A DNA stretch of 64,000 bases from Aquarana catesbeiana (taxonomy: Eukaryota; Chordata; Amphibia; Anura; Ranidae): contig NC_133334.1 in assembly GCF_042186555.1 (NCBI RefSeq), positions 23,843,780-23,907,779 on the forward strand, given 5' to 3'. This document shows positions 33,061 through 44,397 of the stretch, in pieces (position 1 is the stretch's first letter; every line of letters starts with the position of its first letter). The notes beneath the pieces were generated by a model that worked only from the letters and a program-made list of their open reading frames with translations, was not told the DNA's origin and ran no database searches. A program made the translations under genes and the position numbers.

Positions 33061-33930
33061 TAGCACCCCCTCGCATCTGCCAACGTGAGCGCGTTTGCGT
33101 GCGATAAACCACATTGTGCCGCAGCACCATTTTGGTTTGGCGTGGCTCGTTTTTCGGATAAGAGTCACGAGGGAATTCTTTTTCCCATGTTTCTTGCATG
33201 TAGGGCAGTACATTGAAGTAAATGGGCAGCCATACAACACAACACACGCGGTAACGCGCCCACGTTCGGTTTTTGGCTTGTAGGTGTGAACCGAGCCCAA
33301 GACCCCGATAGAAGGGAGAACCAATACAATCGCCCCCAAGATGTTACTTTCTAAATGAGAGATTAAATCCATTTTCCATTAAGAATGGAGGATTGCCGAG
33401 CCGCAGATAATACAATCCAGTAATTACGCCGGGCTCCCTCGCATCACCGTCTGACAGTTCATTACTTAATGTGCTTACTCTAATTAGTAATGGTAATGAC
33501 GCTACATTAGCCGATCGAGAAGCTGTTTACTTTTTTTTTTTTTTCTGCTCGGTGATAAAGAGCTAACGCTCCATTCCCGCTCGGAGACCCGGGGCTGGCT
33601 AATATTGTACCAGGCATCGGAAGGGGAAACTTTAATTGTGTCATAAACGCTCAAAGTCACATTGCGATTCCCGGGGGCGCCGTGCCTGGCGCTAATTAAA
33701 CATGTCAGTTATAGACAAGGTTATACAATCAGAGAAGAGAGCCAAGCAACGCTGCTTAGTGTGACAAAGAGCACCTGTCACCTGTCAGCAGAGGAGACAT
33801 TCATTGTATGAGTCAGGCTGGGATTAGACAAAGTCTGCAGTTATACCCGTGAATGGGATCCGCTTCCTCCAGACTACTGAATGTAACTTTGTAATCATTA
33901 CGTTTATTTTTTTAAATGGGAGCATGGGGG
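33061..33930. other. Intronic segment, right half repeat-poor
   Basis: 33080-33300 is unclassified. 33350-33840 lacks recognised repeats except a T-run at 33531-33545, and includes homeodomain-like words (ctctaattagtaatgg at 33479, gcgctaattaaacatg at 33690). Candidate regulatory DNA on sequence style only. Confidence 0.4.
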
Positions 33931-33939
33931 GGGGGGGGA

Positions 33940-35400
33940 GAAGCAGAACATATAGCCAATCAGTTATTGTGGTGACGAGCAGCATGCCGATAGGAGGAAC
34001 AAGCAGAGTAACAGAGAACTCATCGATCTGCTGCTTCTCCTTTCACTGTACAATCACAGGCTGGGGGCGGGTCCAGGATGATCTGGGCTCAGTGGAAGTG
34101 GGTTGAATGGATGCTGGTCACCAGACTGAGGACATCTAGTGGCAGAAAAAAAGTATTGTCAGGGAATTTTGCAGACGGAAGGTGAAATTTTGTGCTGATG
34201 AGTGTCATGCAGATAGGAGGAAAGAACAGAGTGACAGAGATCTTATCAGCCCGCTGCTTCTCCTTTCACTGTCCAGCCGCAGGATAGAAGGTAACAAAAA
34301 TAAGTATAGCGCTAACATAAACAACCATAAATGTCTAACATGAAGGTATAGTCCAAGGGCTGGTAGACCTCTAGGCACAAATTAGACAGAAGTCCTCCAT
34401 ATTTGAGTGGTTCCTAATAAGTGATAGTCCATAGAAATTCGTGACTTCTTATGTGGAACATATCAATGGGTGCATAACATCTGAAGTGAAGAAAACACCA
34501 CCACCGACAATAAGGAGGCTTACCGGATCAATTGGACCCAAAGAGACATACGCCTAGTTGGGTCAAAACAGGCTTAGGTGGTAGGCAGCTGTAGGAGATC
34601 CGGAAAAGTTGGAAAGATGAAGGTCCTAAGATGAGCTGTGGGCCGGTGTGTCTGTCAAGATGATGTCAGAAGACAGGTGGCAGTAACAATAGATGAAAAG
34701 GAGAAAAGGAAAGGCCACATAGTGTAAATCCATAAAAAAGGTAACAAATTTATTAAAAACCAGGAAATACACTCACATGTAAATCTTTTTAAAATCAGCG
34801 CTGTAAACATATGGCGGCAGTGGGGTCCTACCCGACGCGTTTCGTCCTCTTAGACGTCGTCTGGCGGGTCGTGGGGGGGGGGGTCCAGGATGATCTGGGC
34901 TCAGTGGAAGTGGGTTCAATGATGCCTGGTCACTAGACAGCAGACATCTAGTGGCAGAAAAAAAGTATTGTCTGGGAATTTTCTCGAATGAAGGTGAAAG
35001 CTGTGCTGATGAGCGTCATACTGATAGGGGGAGAGAGTAAAGTGACACAGAGGTGAGCTAACCAGTTTGATGACTTTCTAGCTACAGGCACGCAAGATGC
35101 CCTGGGCTCAGGGGAAGTGGGTTTAATAATTCTGGTGATCAGACTGAGGACATTTAGTGACAGAAAAAAAAGTATTGATGGGGAATTTTCTGGATTGAAG
35201 GTGAAAGCTGTGCTAATGAGTATCATGCTGATAGGGGGAGGGAGCAGAGTAACGGAGTTGAACTTATCAGTCTGCTGCTTCTCGTTTCACTGTCCAGGGA
35301 CAGCTGGGAAGATGAGGGGAGGGGGTGCAGGATGACCTGGGCTCAGAGGAAGTGGGTTGAATGATGAGGATGTCTAGGAGCAGAAGAAAAATATTGTGGG
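33940..35400. repeat. ~230-bp tandem repeat, 4 units, interrupted
   Basis: gatgatctgggctcagtgga, gaggacatctagtggcag, aaaaagtattgt, gctgatgagtgtcat and gctgcttctcctttcactgt recur in order, anchored at 34077, 34890, 35098 and 35330. Subtracting the foreign block at about 34285-34870 gives spacings of about 210-235 bp. Confidence 0.85.
34285..34870 (-). mobile_element. Unclassified insertion with a GAAACGCGTC motif
   Basis: A block unrelated to the 230-bp repeat: plus-strand left side ggtaacaaaaataagtatag, right side with the inverse of gaggacgaaacgcgtcggg (34831-34855). On the minus strand the motif lies near the 5' end, followed by ttttaataaatttgttacct. No transposase or clear TIR. Confidence 0.55.
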
Positions 35401-35417
35401 GGTATTTTTTGTATTAA

Positions 35418-35854
35418 AGGGGTTGTAAAGGCAGAGGTTTTTTTTATATCTTAATGCATTAAGATAAAAGCCTTCTGTGTGTAGCAGCCCCTCAGCACCC
35501 TCTAATATTTACCCGAGGCCCATCTCTATCTAGCAATGTCCACGAGTGTCTCAGTTGTCCGAGATTATCCCTTCCTGATTGGCTCCATTGGCTGCCACTG
35601 CTGTCAATCAAAGTCAGCTAGCCAATTAGGAGAGAGATGGGGGCGGGGCTCTGTGTCTAAATGGACACAGAGAGCTGTGACTCTGCTCGGGTGCCCCCAT
35701 AGCACCCAACAGGAGGGAGGGGCCAGGAGCACAGAAGAGGGACCAGAGAAGAGGAGGATCCGGGTTGCTCTGTGCAAATTTACTGCACACAGCAGGTAAG
35801 TTTAACATGTTTGTTATTTTTATAGAAAAAAAAAACCAAGACTTTACAATCACT
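35418..35854. mobile_element. TTAA-type non-autonomous element
   Basis: Ends aggggttgtaaaggc and, inverted, agtgattgtaaagtc, flanked by TTAA at 35414-35417 and 35855-35858. The interior tctaaatggacacagagagc and a GC-rich centre resemble the longer element at 7314-7819. Length 437 bp. Confidence 0.88.
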
Positions 35855-35858
35855 TTAA

Positions 35859-36589
35859 TGAATACAAAGTTGCATTATTTTGTGTCATTTTTTTTTGATC
35901 TGCCGGAGGATCAACCTTAAAGTACAGAAGACTCAGAAACCGAGGTCAGCAATGGTGTCCTCATCCCCCAATGAATGCTTCCCTTCAGCCATTGCACACA
36001 ATAAGGTTCAACCCCACAAGGGACACAGTGCCATACCGGCAGACGGTGATACCTCCGGTACTGTGCCACGATCTAAAGAATCCACTAATGGGGGTCACAT
36101 AATATGATATACATTCAGTGGTGGGTTTTGTCTTGTAAGAAATCCCCCTCTTTATACACCTGAATGTCCCACAATACGGCACAAAGCCGGATCCATCCGA
36201 CCAAAACTAACCAAAAACAAATGAAATCAATAAACACTTTACTTAAATGTCAGGAAAGAGAGACGTCTGTGGAGGAGACTCGGCTGTGACTCTGCGCCTG
36301 GATTAAATATTTATTTCCTGTCTGTGATGGCGGAAGTTCTGCTGCTTCCATGACATTTATGGATGATGGGAATTTTAGTTGCCATGGTGTCCCCCCGGTC
36401 TTCAGTCCCAGTCCTCCGTACCATGGCTCATCTCTGCCCAGGATATTCAGGTGGGCGCAACTGTCATTGTATGTGACGTGTGTGGGTGCAATCTGGGTCA
36501 CACCAGGAGGCCTTCACTCTATACTAGTAAAGAATGGCAGAGTATCTATCTACCTATATTCATTAATTTTTCTGCATGGTTTCTATCTA
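35859..36589. other. Intronic sequence, no gene seen
   Basis: No element ends, tandem repeats or exons were recognised. Confidence 0.35.
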
Positions 36590-36596
36590 TATCCGT

Positions 36597-36808
36597 CTAT
36601 CCTTTCCTTCTCTGTCTCTCCTCTCCCCCCTCTCTCTCCCCTTCTCTCTCCCCCCCTCCCCTTTTCTCTCCCCCCTCTCTCCCCCTCTCTCTCGCTCTCT
36701 CCCCCCTCTCCCCCTCCCCCTCCTCTCCCCCTCCCCCTCCTCTCCCCCTCCCTCTCCTCTCCACCCTCTCTCTCCTCTTCCCACCCCCTCTCTTCTCTCC
36801 TCTCTTCT

Positions 36809-36848
<40 letters not shown>

Positions 36849-37200
36849 CTTCTCTCTCTCCCCGCTCTCTCTCTCCCTCTCCCCCCCTCTCTCTCTCCCT
36901 CCCCCCTCTCTCCCCCCCTCTCTCTCCCTCCCTCTCGCGCTCTCTCTCCTCTCCCCCCTCCCCTCTCTCTCCCCCCTCTGTCTCCCCTCTCTCTCTCGCA
37001 TTCCCTGTCTCTCTCTCTCTCTCGCATTCCCTGTCTCTCTCTCTCTCTCGCTCTCTCGCTCTCTCTCTCTCTGCTCTCCTTCTCTCTCTTTCCGTTTTCT
37101 CTTTTAGTGTTCTCTGTTTTCTCTCTCTCCTACCTTTCCTTTTCTCTGATCTTTCTCTCTCTCACTCAGTCTCGCGCTCTCTCTCTCTCTCTCTATGATG
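36597..37200 (+). repeat. Polypyrimidine (CT/CCCTCT)n tract, ~600 bp
   Basis: Almost uninterrupted C and T on the plus strand, with CTCTCT and CTCCCCC blocks and a duplicated cgcattccctgtctctctc (36998 and 37022). Long Ser-Leu-Pro frames on plus and Arg-Glu-Gly frames on minus follow from composition. The tract resumes at 39906-39990 beyond the inserted element 37241-39843. Confidence 0.95.
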
Positions 37201-37240
37201 TCATCTGTCTGTCTTTCTATCACTAAAGAATTGTCTAATC

Positions 37241-39843
37241 CAGCAGTCACCAACCAGTGGTCCATGGACCACTGATGGTCTGCTAGAAAATGTTTCTGGT
37301 CCCCAGGGGTTTTGCCGCAAATCAACATTGTGGTGGATGTATACCCCCCAATGTTGTTTCCAGTGTTGTTCCCAATGCTCGCTGGCGGTCAATACTGTCA
37401 GCGCGCATAGATACCCAATGCCTCACCTGTAGTTCAGGCTCCTGTTAACTCAGAGGGAGGTGCCAGGAGTAGTGCAGAGAGCTGGAGGTGAAGGAGGAGG
37501 GGACTTTCAATGGCAGAGCTGATTAAACCGTGGGAGGGAGCGCAAAGCTCAAGCACGTGGCTGAATAACGAGGTGAGGTGAGTCTGTGTGAGGCAGCAAT
37601 GTGATGCAGAGTTTGGGGGGGGGGCGAGTCGAAGCATTGTTCATGTAAGGCAGCAGTGTGATCCAAGGGGAGGGGGATGGAAAGGCGGGGCATTGTGCAT
37701 ATAAGGCAGCAGTGTGATCCAGGGGGAGGGGGCAGAGAGGCGGAGCACTGTGTGTAAAAGACAGCAGTGTGATCCAGGAGAAAAGGGGCAGAGAGGCAGA
37801 GCAGTGTGTATATAAGGCAGAAGTGTAATCCAGGGGAAGGGGGGCAGAGAGGTGGGGAATCCTGCATATAAGGCAGAAGTGTGATCTAGGGGAAAGGGGG
37901 CATAGAGGCGGAGCACTGTGTGTAAAAGGCAGAAGTGTGATCCAGGAGAAAAGGCAGAGAGGTGGGGCATTGTGTGTGTATAAGGCAGCAGTGTGATCCA
38001 GGGGCAGTGGGGCAGAGGGCCGGAGCATTGTATGAATAAGGCAGCAGTGTAATCCAGGGGCAGGGGGGCGGAGCATTGTGTGCATAAGACAGAAGTGGGA
38101 TCCAGGCGAGGGGGGAAGAGAGGTGGAGCATTTTGTGTATAAGGTAGAAGTGTGATCCAGGGGAAGGGGGGAAGAGAGGCGGAGCATTGTGTGTATAAGG
38201 CAGCAGTTTGATCCAGGGGAAGGGGGCAGAGAGGTGGAGCATTGTGTGTATAAGGCAGAAGTGTGATCCAGGGGAAGGGGGGAAGAGAGGCGGAGCATTG
38301 TGTGTATAAGGTAGAAGTGTGATCCAGGGGAAGGGGGGAAGAGAAGCGGAGCATTGTGTGTATAAGGTAGAAGTGTGATCCAGGGGAAGGGGGGCAGAGA
38401 GGCTGAACATTGTGTGTATAAGGTAGAAGTGTGATCCAGGGGAAGGGGGGGGGAAGAGAGGTGGAGCATTGTGTGTATAAGGCAGAAGTGTGATCCAGGG
38501 GAAGGGGGGAAGAGAGGCGGAGCATTGTGTGTATAAGGTAGAAGTGTGATCCAGGGGAAGGGGGGAAGAGAGGCGGAGCATTGTGTGTATAAGGTAGAAG
38601 TGTGATCCAGGGGAAGGGGGGAAGAGAGGCGGAGCATTGTGTGTATAAGATAGAAGTGTGATCCAGGGGAAGGGGGGAAGAGAGGCGGAGCATTGTGTGT
38701 ATGAGATAGAAGTGGGATCCAGGGAAAGGAGGGAAGAGAGGCGGAGCATTGTGTGTATAAGGTAGAAGTGGGATCCAGGGGAAGGGGGGAAGAGAGGCGG
38801 AGCATTGTGTGTATAAGATAGAAGTGGGATCCAGGGGAAGGAGGGAAGAGAGGCGGAGCATTGTGTGTATAAGGTAGAAGTGTGATCCAGGGGAAGGAGG
38901 GAAGAGAGGCGGAGCATTGTGTGTATAAGGCAGCAGTGTGATCCAGGGGGAGGGGGGGAAGAGAGGCGGAGCATTGTGTGTATAAGGCAGCAGTGTGATC
39001 CAGGGGGAGGGGGGAAGAGAGGCGGAGCATTGTGTGTATAAGGTAGAAGTGTGATCCAGGGGAAGGAGGGAAGAGAGGCGGAGCATTGTGTGTATAAGGC
39101 AGCAGTGTGATCCAGGGGAAGGGGGGAAGAGAGGCGGAGCATTGTGTGTATAAGATAGAAGTGGGATCCAGGGGAAGGAGGGAAGAGAGGCGGAGCATTG
39201 TGTGTATAAGATAGAAGTGGGATCCAGGGGAAGGAGGGAAGAGAGGCGGAGCATTGTGTGTATAAGATAGAAGTGTGATCCAGGGGAAGGGGGGAAGAGA
39301 GGCGGAGCATTGTGTGTATAAGATAGAAGTGGGATCCAGGAGAAGGAGGGAAGAGAGGCGGAGCATTGTGTGTATAAGGTAGAAGTGGGATCCAGGGGAA
39401 GGGGGGAAGAGAGGCGGAGCATTGTGTGTATAAGGTAGAAGTGGGATCCAGGGGAAGGGGGGAAGAGAGGCGGAGCATTGTGTGTATAAGATAGAAGTGG
39501 GATCCAGGGGAAGGAGGGAAGAGAGGCGGAGCATTGTGTGTATAAGGCAGCAGTGTGATCCAGGGGAAGGGGGCAGAGAGGCGGAGCATTGTGTATATAA
39601 GGCAGAAGTGTGATCCAGGGGGAGGGGGGCAGAGAGCCGGAGCATTGTGTGTATAAGGCAGCAGTGTGATCCAGGGGAAGGGGGGCAGAGAGGCTGAGCA
39701 TTGTGTGTAAGAGTCAGCAGTGTGATCGGGGGGATCAAAGAGGCGGAGCATTGTGTGTGTATAAAGCACGTAAAATTCATGTTAGTGGGATTCAAAACTG
39801 TGAGTTTAGAGGTCCATGAGGTTTGAAAGGTTGGTGACCACTG
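37241..39843. mobile_element. 2.6-kb hAT-like element filled with a minisatellite
   Basis: Left end cagcagtcaccaaccagtgg; inverted right end cagtggtcaccaacctttca. Flanks gtctaatc (37233-37240) and ttctaata (39844-39851) agree at 6 of 8. It sits inside a CT/CTGT microsatellite that continues on both sides. Only about 300 bp on the left and 70 bp on the right are unique; the rest is the 56-bp array. No transposase. Confidence 0.8.
37570..39770. repeat. 56-bp minisatellite, about 39 copies
   Basis: Units contain gcggagcattgtgtgtataa, ggtagaagtgtgatccag and gggaaggggggaagagag; starts at 38461 and 38517 give 56 bp. Variants include aagata/aaggta/aaggca and gaagtg/cagcag. Because 56 is not a multiple of 3, the frame shifts each unit, so all three minus-strand frames read the same 56-residue super-repeat and all are open for 600-750 codons. 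Not genes. Confidence 0.97.
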
Positions 39844-39851
39844 TTCTAATA

Positions 39852-40955
39852 GATCATAAATTTTATCTAGCTAATCATCTCTTGTGTATCTGTCTAATTC
39901 TTACTTAGATCTCTCTCTCTCTCTATTTCTGTCAATCTTTTATCTGTCTGTCTATTTATCTCGATCTACTTATTAATTTCAAAAATGTTATCTTATCGAT
40001 ATTAGAAAATAATAATCATTTTGTATTAATTCATCAGGCAAAGGGCAGGCATAACGAATCAGAAGTGGAGTTTTAGTATTTGGTTAGAGATGACGGATAT
40101 GTCTTCCTCCTGATGGGGAACGTCTGTACACTCCAGTGACAGCTCTGCGTTTTCTAGTGCATGGATCTGGACATTTTTGACGTTCCCAAGAAAAATCTCC
40201 TTTTTTAAGGTCTCCCCGCTGGCCGTGACTTAACGGGAGAATGAGAAGTGTCTGTGAAGCCGGCCTTCCGCCTCGATTTGTCTTCTAATAAAAAGCTAAT
40301 GAAGCGTAACCCTGACATCCATCACACCGCTGAAATTTGTATTTCAGAACTGCGGAGCGGCGTGGAGGTGTGTGGCCGGCCGGGGACTCGCCATCTCCGC
40401 TCGCCGCGCTGGAAAGTAGAAGTAAAGTGACGTTGGGGAAATTAGCGGAATGCGGAATTTAGATTTCAATGTGTTCACATTAAGGGGAATTTAGCGCAGA
40501 CGATCGCAGCGGGAATGTCTTCTCTTCATAGCAGATGTATAAGGACTCCATAAAACTTTCCAGAACTAAGGTGGTGAGCTTCGAATCTCCAGATTTTATA
40601 GTCGGCACGATATCTCTCGTCTAAATCTGACCTCCGGCCTTCCCTTCAGTCTTGCACAGTTTTACCGGCTCCTCTCCTGGACTGAAAAGGCTTCCTCTGA
40701 TTTCACTGCACACTGTGAGCTTCTCACAATGTGCAATCAAAGCCATGTTTATTAAATGTGCATTAAAGTTTTCTTCTTCCTGTAAAGGAGTGAGAATGGC
40801 AGCCCACTTGTTCTATAATCAGGGCAACATCATCATCCTCACGTTGGCCACCAAAATCTCCCCAATGGGGGTCATTGAAATAAAAACCTGACAGCATTTT
40901 AATTATTCGCTTTACCCAAATCTTAAAAGAGATTGGGCTGCAGTGAGGATATAAG
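39852..40955. other. Intronic segment, mostly repeat-poor
   Basis: After the residual CT microsatellite (to about 39990), 40020-40900 has no recognised repeats. 40200-40560 is mixed-composition and may hold conserved non-coding DNA. No exon was recognised. Confidence 0.4.
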
Positions 40956-40957
40956 TA

Positions 40958-41930
40958 CACTATATTACCAAAAGTATTGAGACGCCTGACTTTACACGCA
41001 CATGAACTTTAATGGCATCCTGGTCTTAGTCCGTAGGGTTCAGTATCGAGTTGGCCCACCCTTTACAGCTTCAACTCTTCTGGGAAGGCCGTCCACAAGG
41101 TTTAGGAGGGTGTCTATGGGAATGTTTGACCATTCTTCCAGAAGCGCATTTGTGCGGTCAGGCACTGATGTTGGACGGGAAGGCCTGGCTCGCTATCTCC
41201 TGTCTAATTCATCCCAAAGGTGTTCTGTTGGGTTGAGGTCAGGACAGTCAAGTTTCTCCACCCCAAACTCGCTCATCCATGTCTTTATGGACCTTGCTTT
41301 CTGAAGTGGTCCAAATCTGGTGGAGGGGGGATTATGGTGTGGGGTTGTTTTTTTCACTGGTTGGGCTTGGCCCCTTAGTTCCAGTGAAGGGAACTCTTAA
41401 GGCGTCAGCATACCAAGACATTCTGGACAATTTCATGCTCCCAACTTTGTGGGAACAGTTTGGGGACGGCCCCTTCCTGTTCCAACATGACTGCGCACCA
41501 GTGTACAAAGCAAGGTCCATAAATACATGGATGAGCGAGTTTGGGGTGGAGGAACTTGAGTGGCCTGCACAGAGTCCTGAAGTCAACCCGATAGAACACC
41601 TTTGGGATGAATTAGAGCGGAGACTGCGAGCCAGGCCTTCTCATCCAACATGAGAAGGCCTGGCTAGCAGTCTCCGCTCTAATTCATCGTAAAGGTGTTC
41701 TATCGGGTTGAGGTCAGTGCCTGACCTCACAAACGCGCTTCCTTGAAGAATGGTCAAACATTCCCATAGACACCCTCCAAAACCTTGTGGACGGCCCTCC
41801 CAGAAGAGTTGATGCTGTTATAGCTGGAAAGGGTGGGCCAACTCAATATTGAACCCTACGGACTAAGACTGGGATGCCATTAAAGTTCATGTGTGTGTAA
41901 AGGCGTCCCAATACTTTTGGTAATATAGTG
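40958..41930. mobile_element. Foldback Tc1 element built from two 3' ends
   Basis: Ends cactatattaccaaaagtat on both sides (inverted right end cactatattaccaaaagtat), flanked by TA (40956-40957 and 41931-41932). The left ~340 bp is the antisense of the Tc1 3' region, while 41306-41930 is the sense 3' region with transposase; ttgaccattcttccagaagc at 41126 has its inverse near 41737. A further 75-bp inverted scrap lies at 41653-41727. The transposon's 5' half is absent. Confidence 0.9.
41302..41653 (+). pseudogene. Tc1 transposase, C-terminal fragment
   Basis: Encodes the C-terminal part of a DD34E transposase: GPLVPVKGTLKASAYQDIL, then FQHDCAPVYKA with the second catalytic Asp, and SPEVNPIEHLWDELERRLRA with the catalytic Glu 34 residues later. 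The GIMVWGCFF segment upstream is in another frame, so a frameshift lies in the T-run near 41347. The DNA-binding domain and first Asp are missing and the frame ends at a stop after RPSHPT. Non-functional. Confidence 0.9.
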
Positions 41931-41932
41931 TA

Positions 41933-42502
41933 TGGTTTTCTGCATTACCTGTGGATTTATCCTCTTGAACTTCATGACATTTAAAAGTCCAAAGGTTAAA
42001 TCCCACCGGCTTCAGACTTTCACGCCATCACTTATTATAGCTGAGCTCCTCCCATCTCCTGGTGTTTTGTTTTTTATTCCATGTTGGCCGGTAGTCTTTG
42101 TCCGTCTCCTCTGTACTAATTCTTGGTTTTTGAAGCAAAAGCGCCTCACTGATTTAAACATTCTCTCACACACCAGCAGTAAATCTAAATGGCTGCTGAG
42201 TACCCCCTTTATAAGTGTAGAACCTGTGATGGGGGAATTCAGAGACTGATAACAATTACAGATACATTTTTAGTTGAGGATTTGCCATTTTGTATCTTTC
42301 AGCTTTTATGTCTTTTACATATTCATCACAACGTGGTATTTTTGGCAATTTTCCAGCAGTTTGAATAAAAACAAAACTAAATGTGGATTGCCAATTAATT
42401 AATTCCTGTACTGGAGGAAAAAAAAAGAAAAACGAGCAATCTGCACAGGCAGCCTTTGAAATATTTCTCTTTCTGTGCAGGTGATACTTTCATCCGAGAT
42501 TC
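41933..42502. other. Intronic sequence, no gene seen
   Basis: Mixed composition with an A-run at about 42419. No element ends were recognised. Confidence 0.35.
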
Positions 42503-42510
42503 CTCTTTGC

Positions 42511-43197
42511 CAAGGCTTTTTTTCTCAGAGAATAGGTGCAGGAACTCCCCCCGTCTGAGTCACCCCTTGTCTCTGCCCCCCTACCCACCTCTGACCACTG
42601 TCCCTTGATTCCACCCCCTACCCACCTACCAGTACTGCCCCTTTTAGAGAATACAGAACCAAGTATCGTTTTGTGGTGCTAAATCATTTGTATGAAACAT
42701 GTTGATGATAAAAAGAAAAGCAGTAAAATAGATCCCCTGCAGTCAGCAACAATAGAATCCCAGCAATAGATCCCCACACAACAATAGACTCCCCCAGCAA
42801 CAATGGACTCCACCCCAACAACAATGGATTCCCTGCAGCAACAGTGAACCACCCACAACAAAATATCCACCCAAGCAACATTAGACACCCCCCCAACAGC
42901 AACAACAGATCTCCCTGCAGCCAGTATCAATCGATCCTCCAGCAGCCAGTAAAAATTGACCTCTCCCTCAACAGTAGATCCCTTCCAGCAACATAAGACC
43001 CCCCAGCAACAATAGATCTCCCATCAGCAACAATAGACCCTCACACAAAATCTGATCCCCACTAGTGACAACAGATCCCCCAGCAGCCAACATCAATAGA
43101 CCCTCCAGCACACCCAACACCCCATGCTTTTACATACATTCAGTGCTGGAGGTGCCGGAACTGCATTCCCCCACGTTCCCGTTGAAAGAAAGCCCTG
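42511..43197 (+). mobile_element. hAT-like element, cagcaacaatagac family, intact ends
   Basis: Ends caaggctttttttctcagag and, inverted, cagggctttctttcaacggg. Flanks ctctttgc (42503-42510) and ctccttgc (43198-43205) match 7 of 8. Internal order is the same as at 4953-5568, with diverged, low-copy cagcaacaatagac units. It is the best-preserved short copy of the family. Confidence 0.88.
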
Positions 43198-43205
43198 CTC
43201 CTTGC

Positions 43206-44389
43206 TATACAGCCTGAAGAGTGAGACTGTATTTTCTGAGTCGTCAATTTGATCTTCAAGTGCCGTGTCTTTGACACAAATCTGAGCTCAGTCTACACAC
43301 CTTGCCCATCCTCAGGGCTGCTGATAAGGCAGTACAGCCAGCTCTCCTGTACTGGGCCCCATCAGTTCAAAAGGGGGGGGCTGGCACCCCTTTGAGCAGG
43401 AGTGCTGGCTGCACTGTCTTATTGCATACACCTGTCCTCTTCTGCCCCCCCCCCCCCCGCAGCACTACCAGCTTCTCCTCATTTTTCTCCCTCCGGCTGC
43501 ACTGCCAGGGGGATTGGTTCTAGCATATGCACCATCTGCTTTTCCTGCCTCCCCCTGTGTGTCCCTTTCCCCTGCAGCGCCTCCAGTTTCCCTCCTCTCC
43601 TGGGGATGTTTCAGGATGGAGAGCGGGGGGACAGCCCTGTAACTGTCATTTTCTGACCCCCTTCCTTTCCTGAAGGAACACAGTGAGCGATCAGTACCAA
43701 TCACTCCTGTGTCCATTCATCAATGAAGCATTGTAGACTGTTGTTGGAAGTCAACATGGTTTAATATCATACTTATGGTACTTGATTCCCTAGATGATAC
43801 AGACAGATGGCCCCAAGTTGGAATGTTACACATCGGAGCTTGATAGCTGATCAGAATCTGCATCTGAACGCTTGGCTCCGAAACTTCTGTTGCTGACAAT
43901 ACACTGCAAGTAATCTTCAAAGAGAGTCATGGCTGCCAGGATGATTGATGAGGGTGGGTGACAAAGATCAAAAGATCAAAAGCACTGTAGATTGACCTAG
44001 GATACAGAGACATGATACATGGACAGTGCTGCCCCTAGAGGACAATACAGCAGGACAAACAGTAATATAATAAATACTGATTCATCAAAAAACTGTATTT
44101 ACTATGCTTCTTTTTGTGAATGAGTAGGAAGCCTTAGAGCGCTTCCTATTCATTCATCTGTGCAGCTGAGGTTACAGAGAAAAAGGGACTGAAGGTCACT
44201 TTCGGGTGGGGGGCTGTGAGGTAGGCTGTATGGGGCACCGGGATTTCTGACAGCAGCCCTGCTCACAGAGTAGATGGCAGCCAAGGTATCCCAGGAGCTG
44301 CAAATCAAGACAAAACCTGCAGCATGGTAGTGAATGGCAGATTCAGCATGAACTCCCACCAGGCCATGCCCACAATGCGTTTCGCTTCA
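43206..44389. other. Intronic sequence with repeat fragments
   Basis: A C-run at 43446-43458. On the minus strand 43920-43800 has a short open stretch (AAMTLFEDYLQCIVSNRSF) ending in a stop, without recognisable homology. 44140-44397 on the minus strand is a block with the GAAACGCATTG motif (44368-44397) that continues at 45160 beyond the inserted hAT. Confidence 0.4.
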
Positions 44390-44397
44390 CCCCTGGA

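Noticed and set aside
33095..33372. Short open frames on both strands between 33035 and 33372
   Set aside because: No similarity recognised, no splice signals; likely repeat-derived.
36350..37226. Long Ser/Leu/Pro-rich plus-strand frames and Arg/Glu/Gly-rich minus-strand frames
   Set aside because: Explained by the CT microsatellite; no complex sequence encoded.
37549..39795. Three overlapping minus-strand open frames of 627-748 codons rich in Pro, Ser, Leu and His
   Set aside because: They are created by the stop-free 56-bp repeat read in all three frames; no start context, domain or non-repetitive part.
43800..43940. Minus-strand open stretch MTLFEDYLQCIVSNRSF... ending in a stop
   Set aside because: About 35-50 codons without homology that I recognise or convincing splice sites; open by chance is plausible. 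A protein search would settle it.
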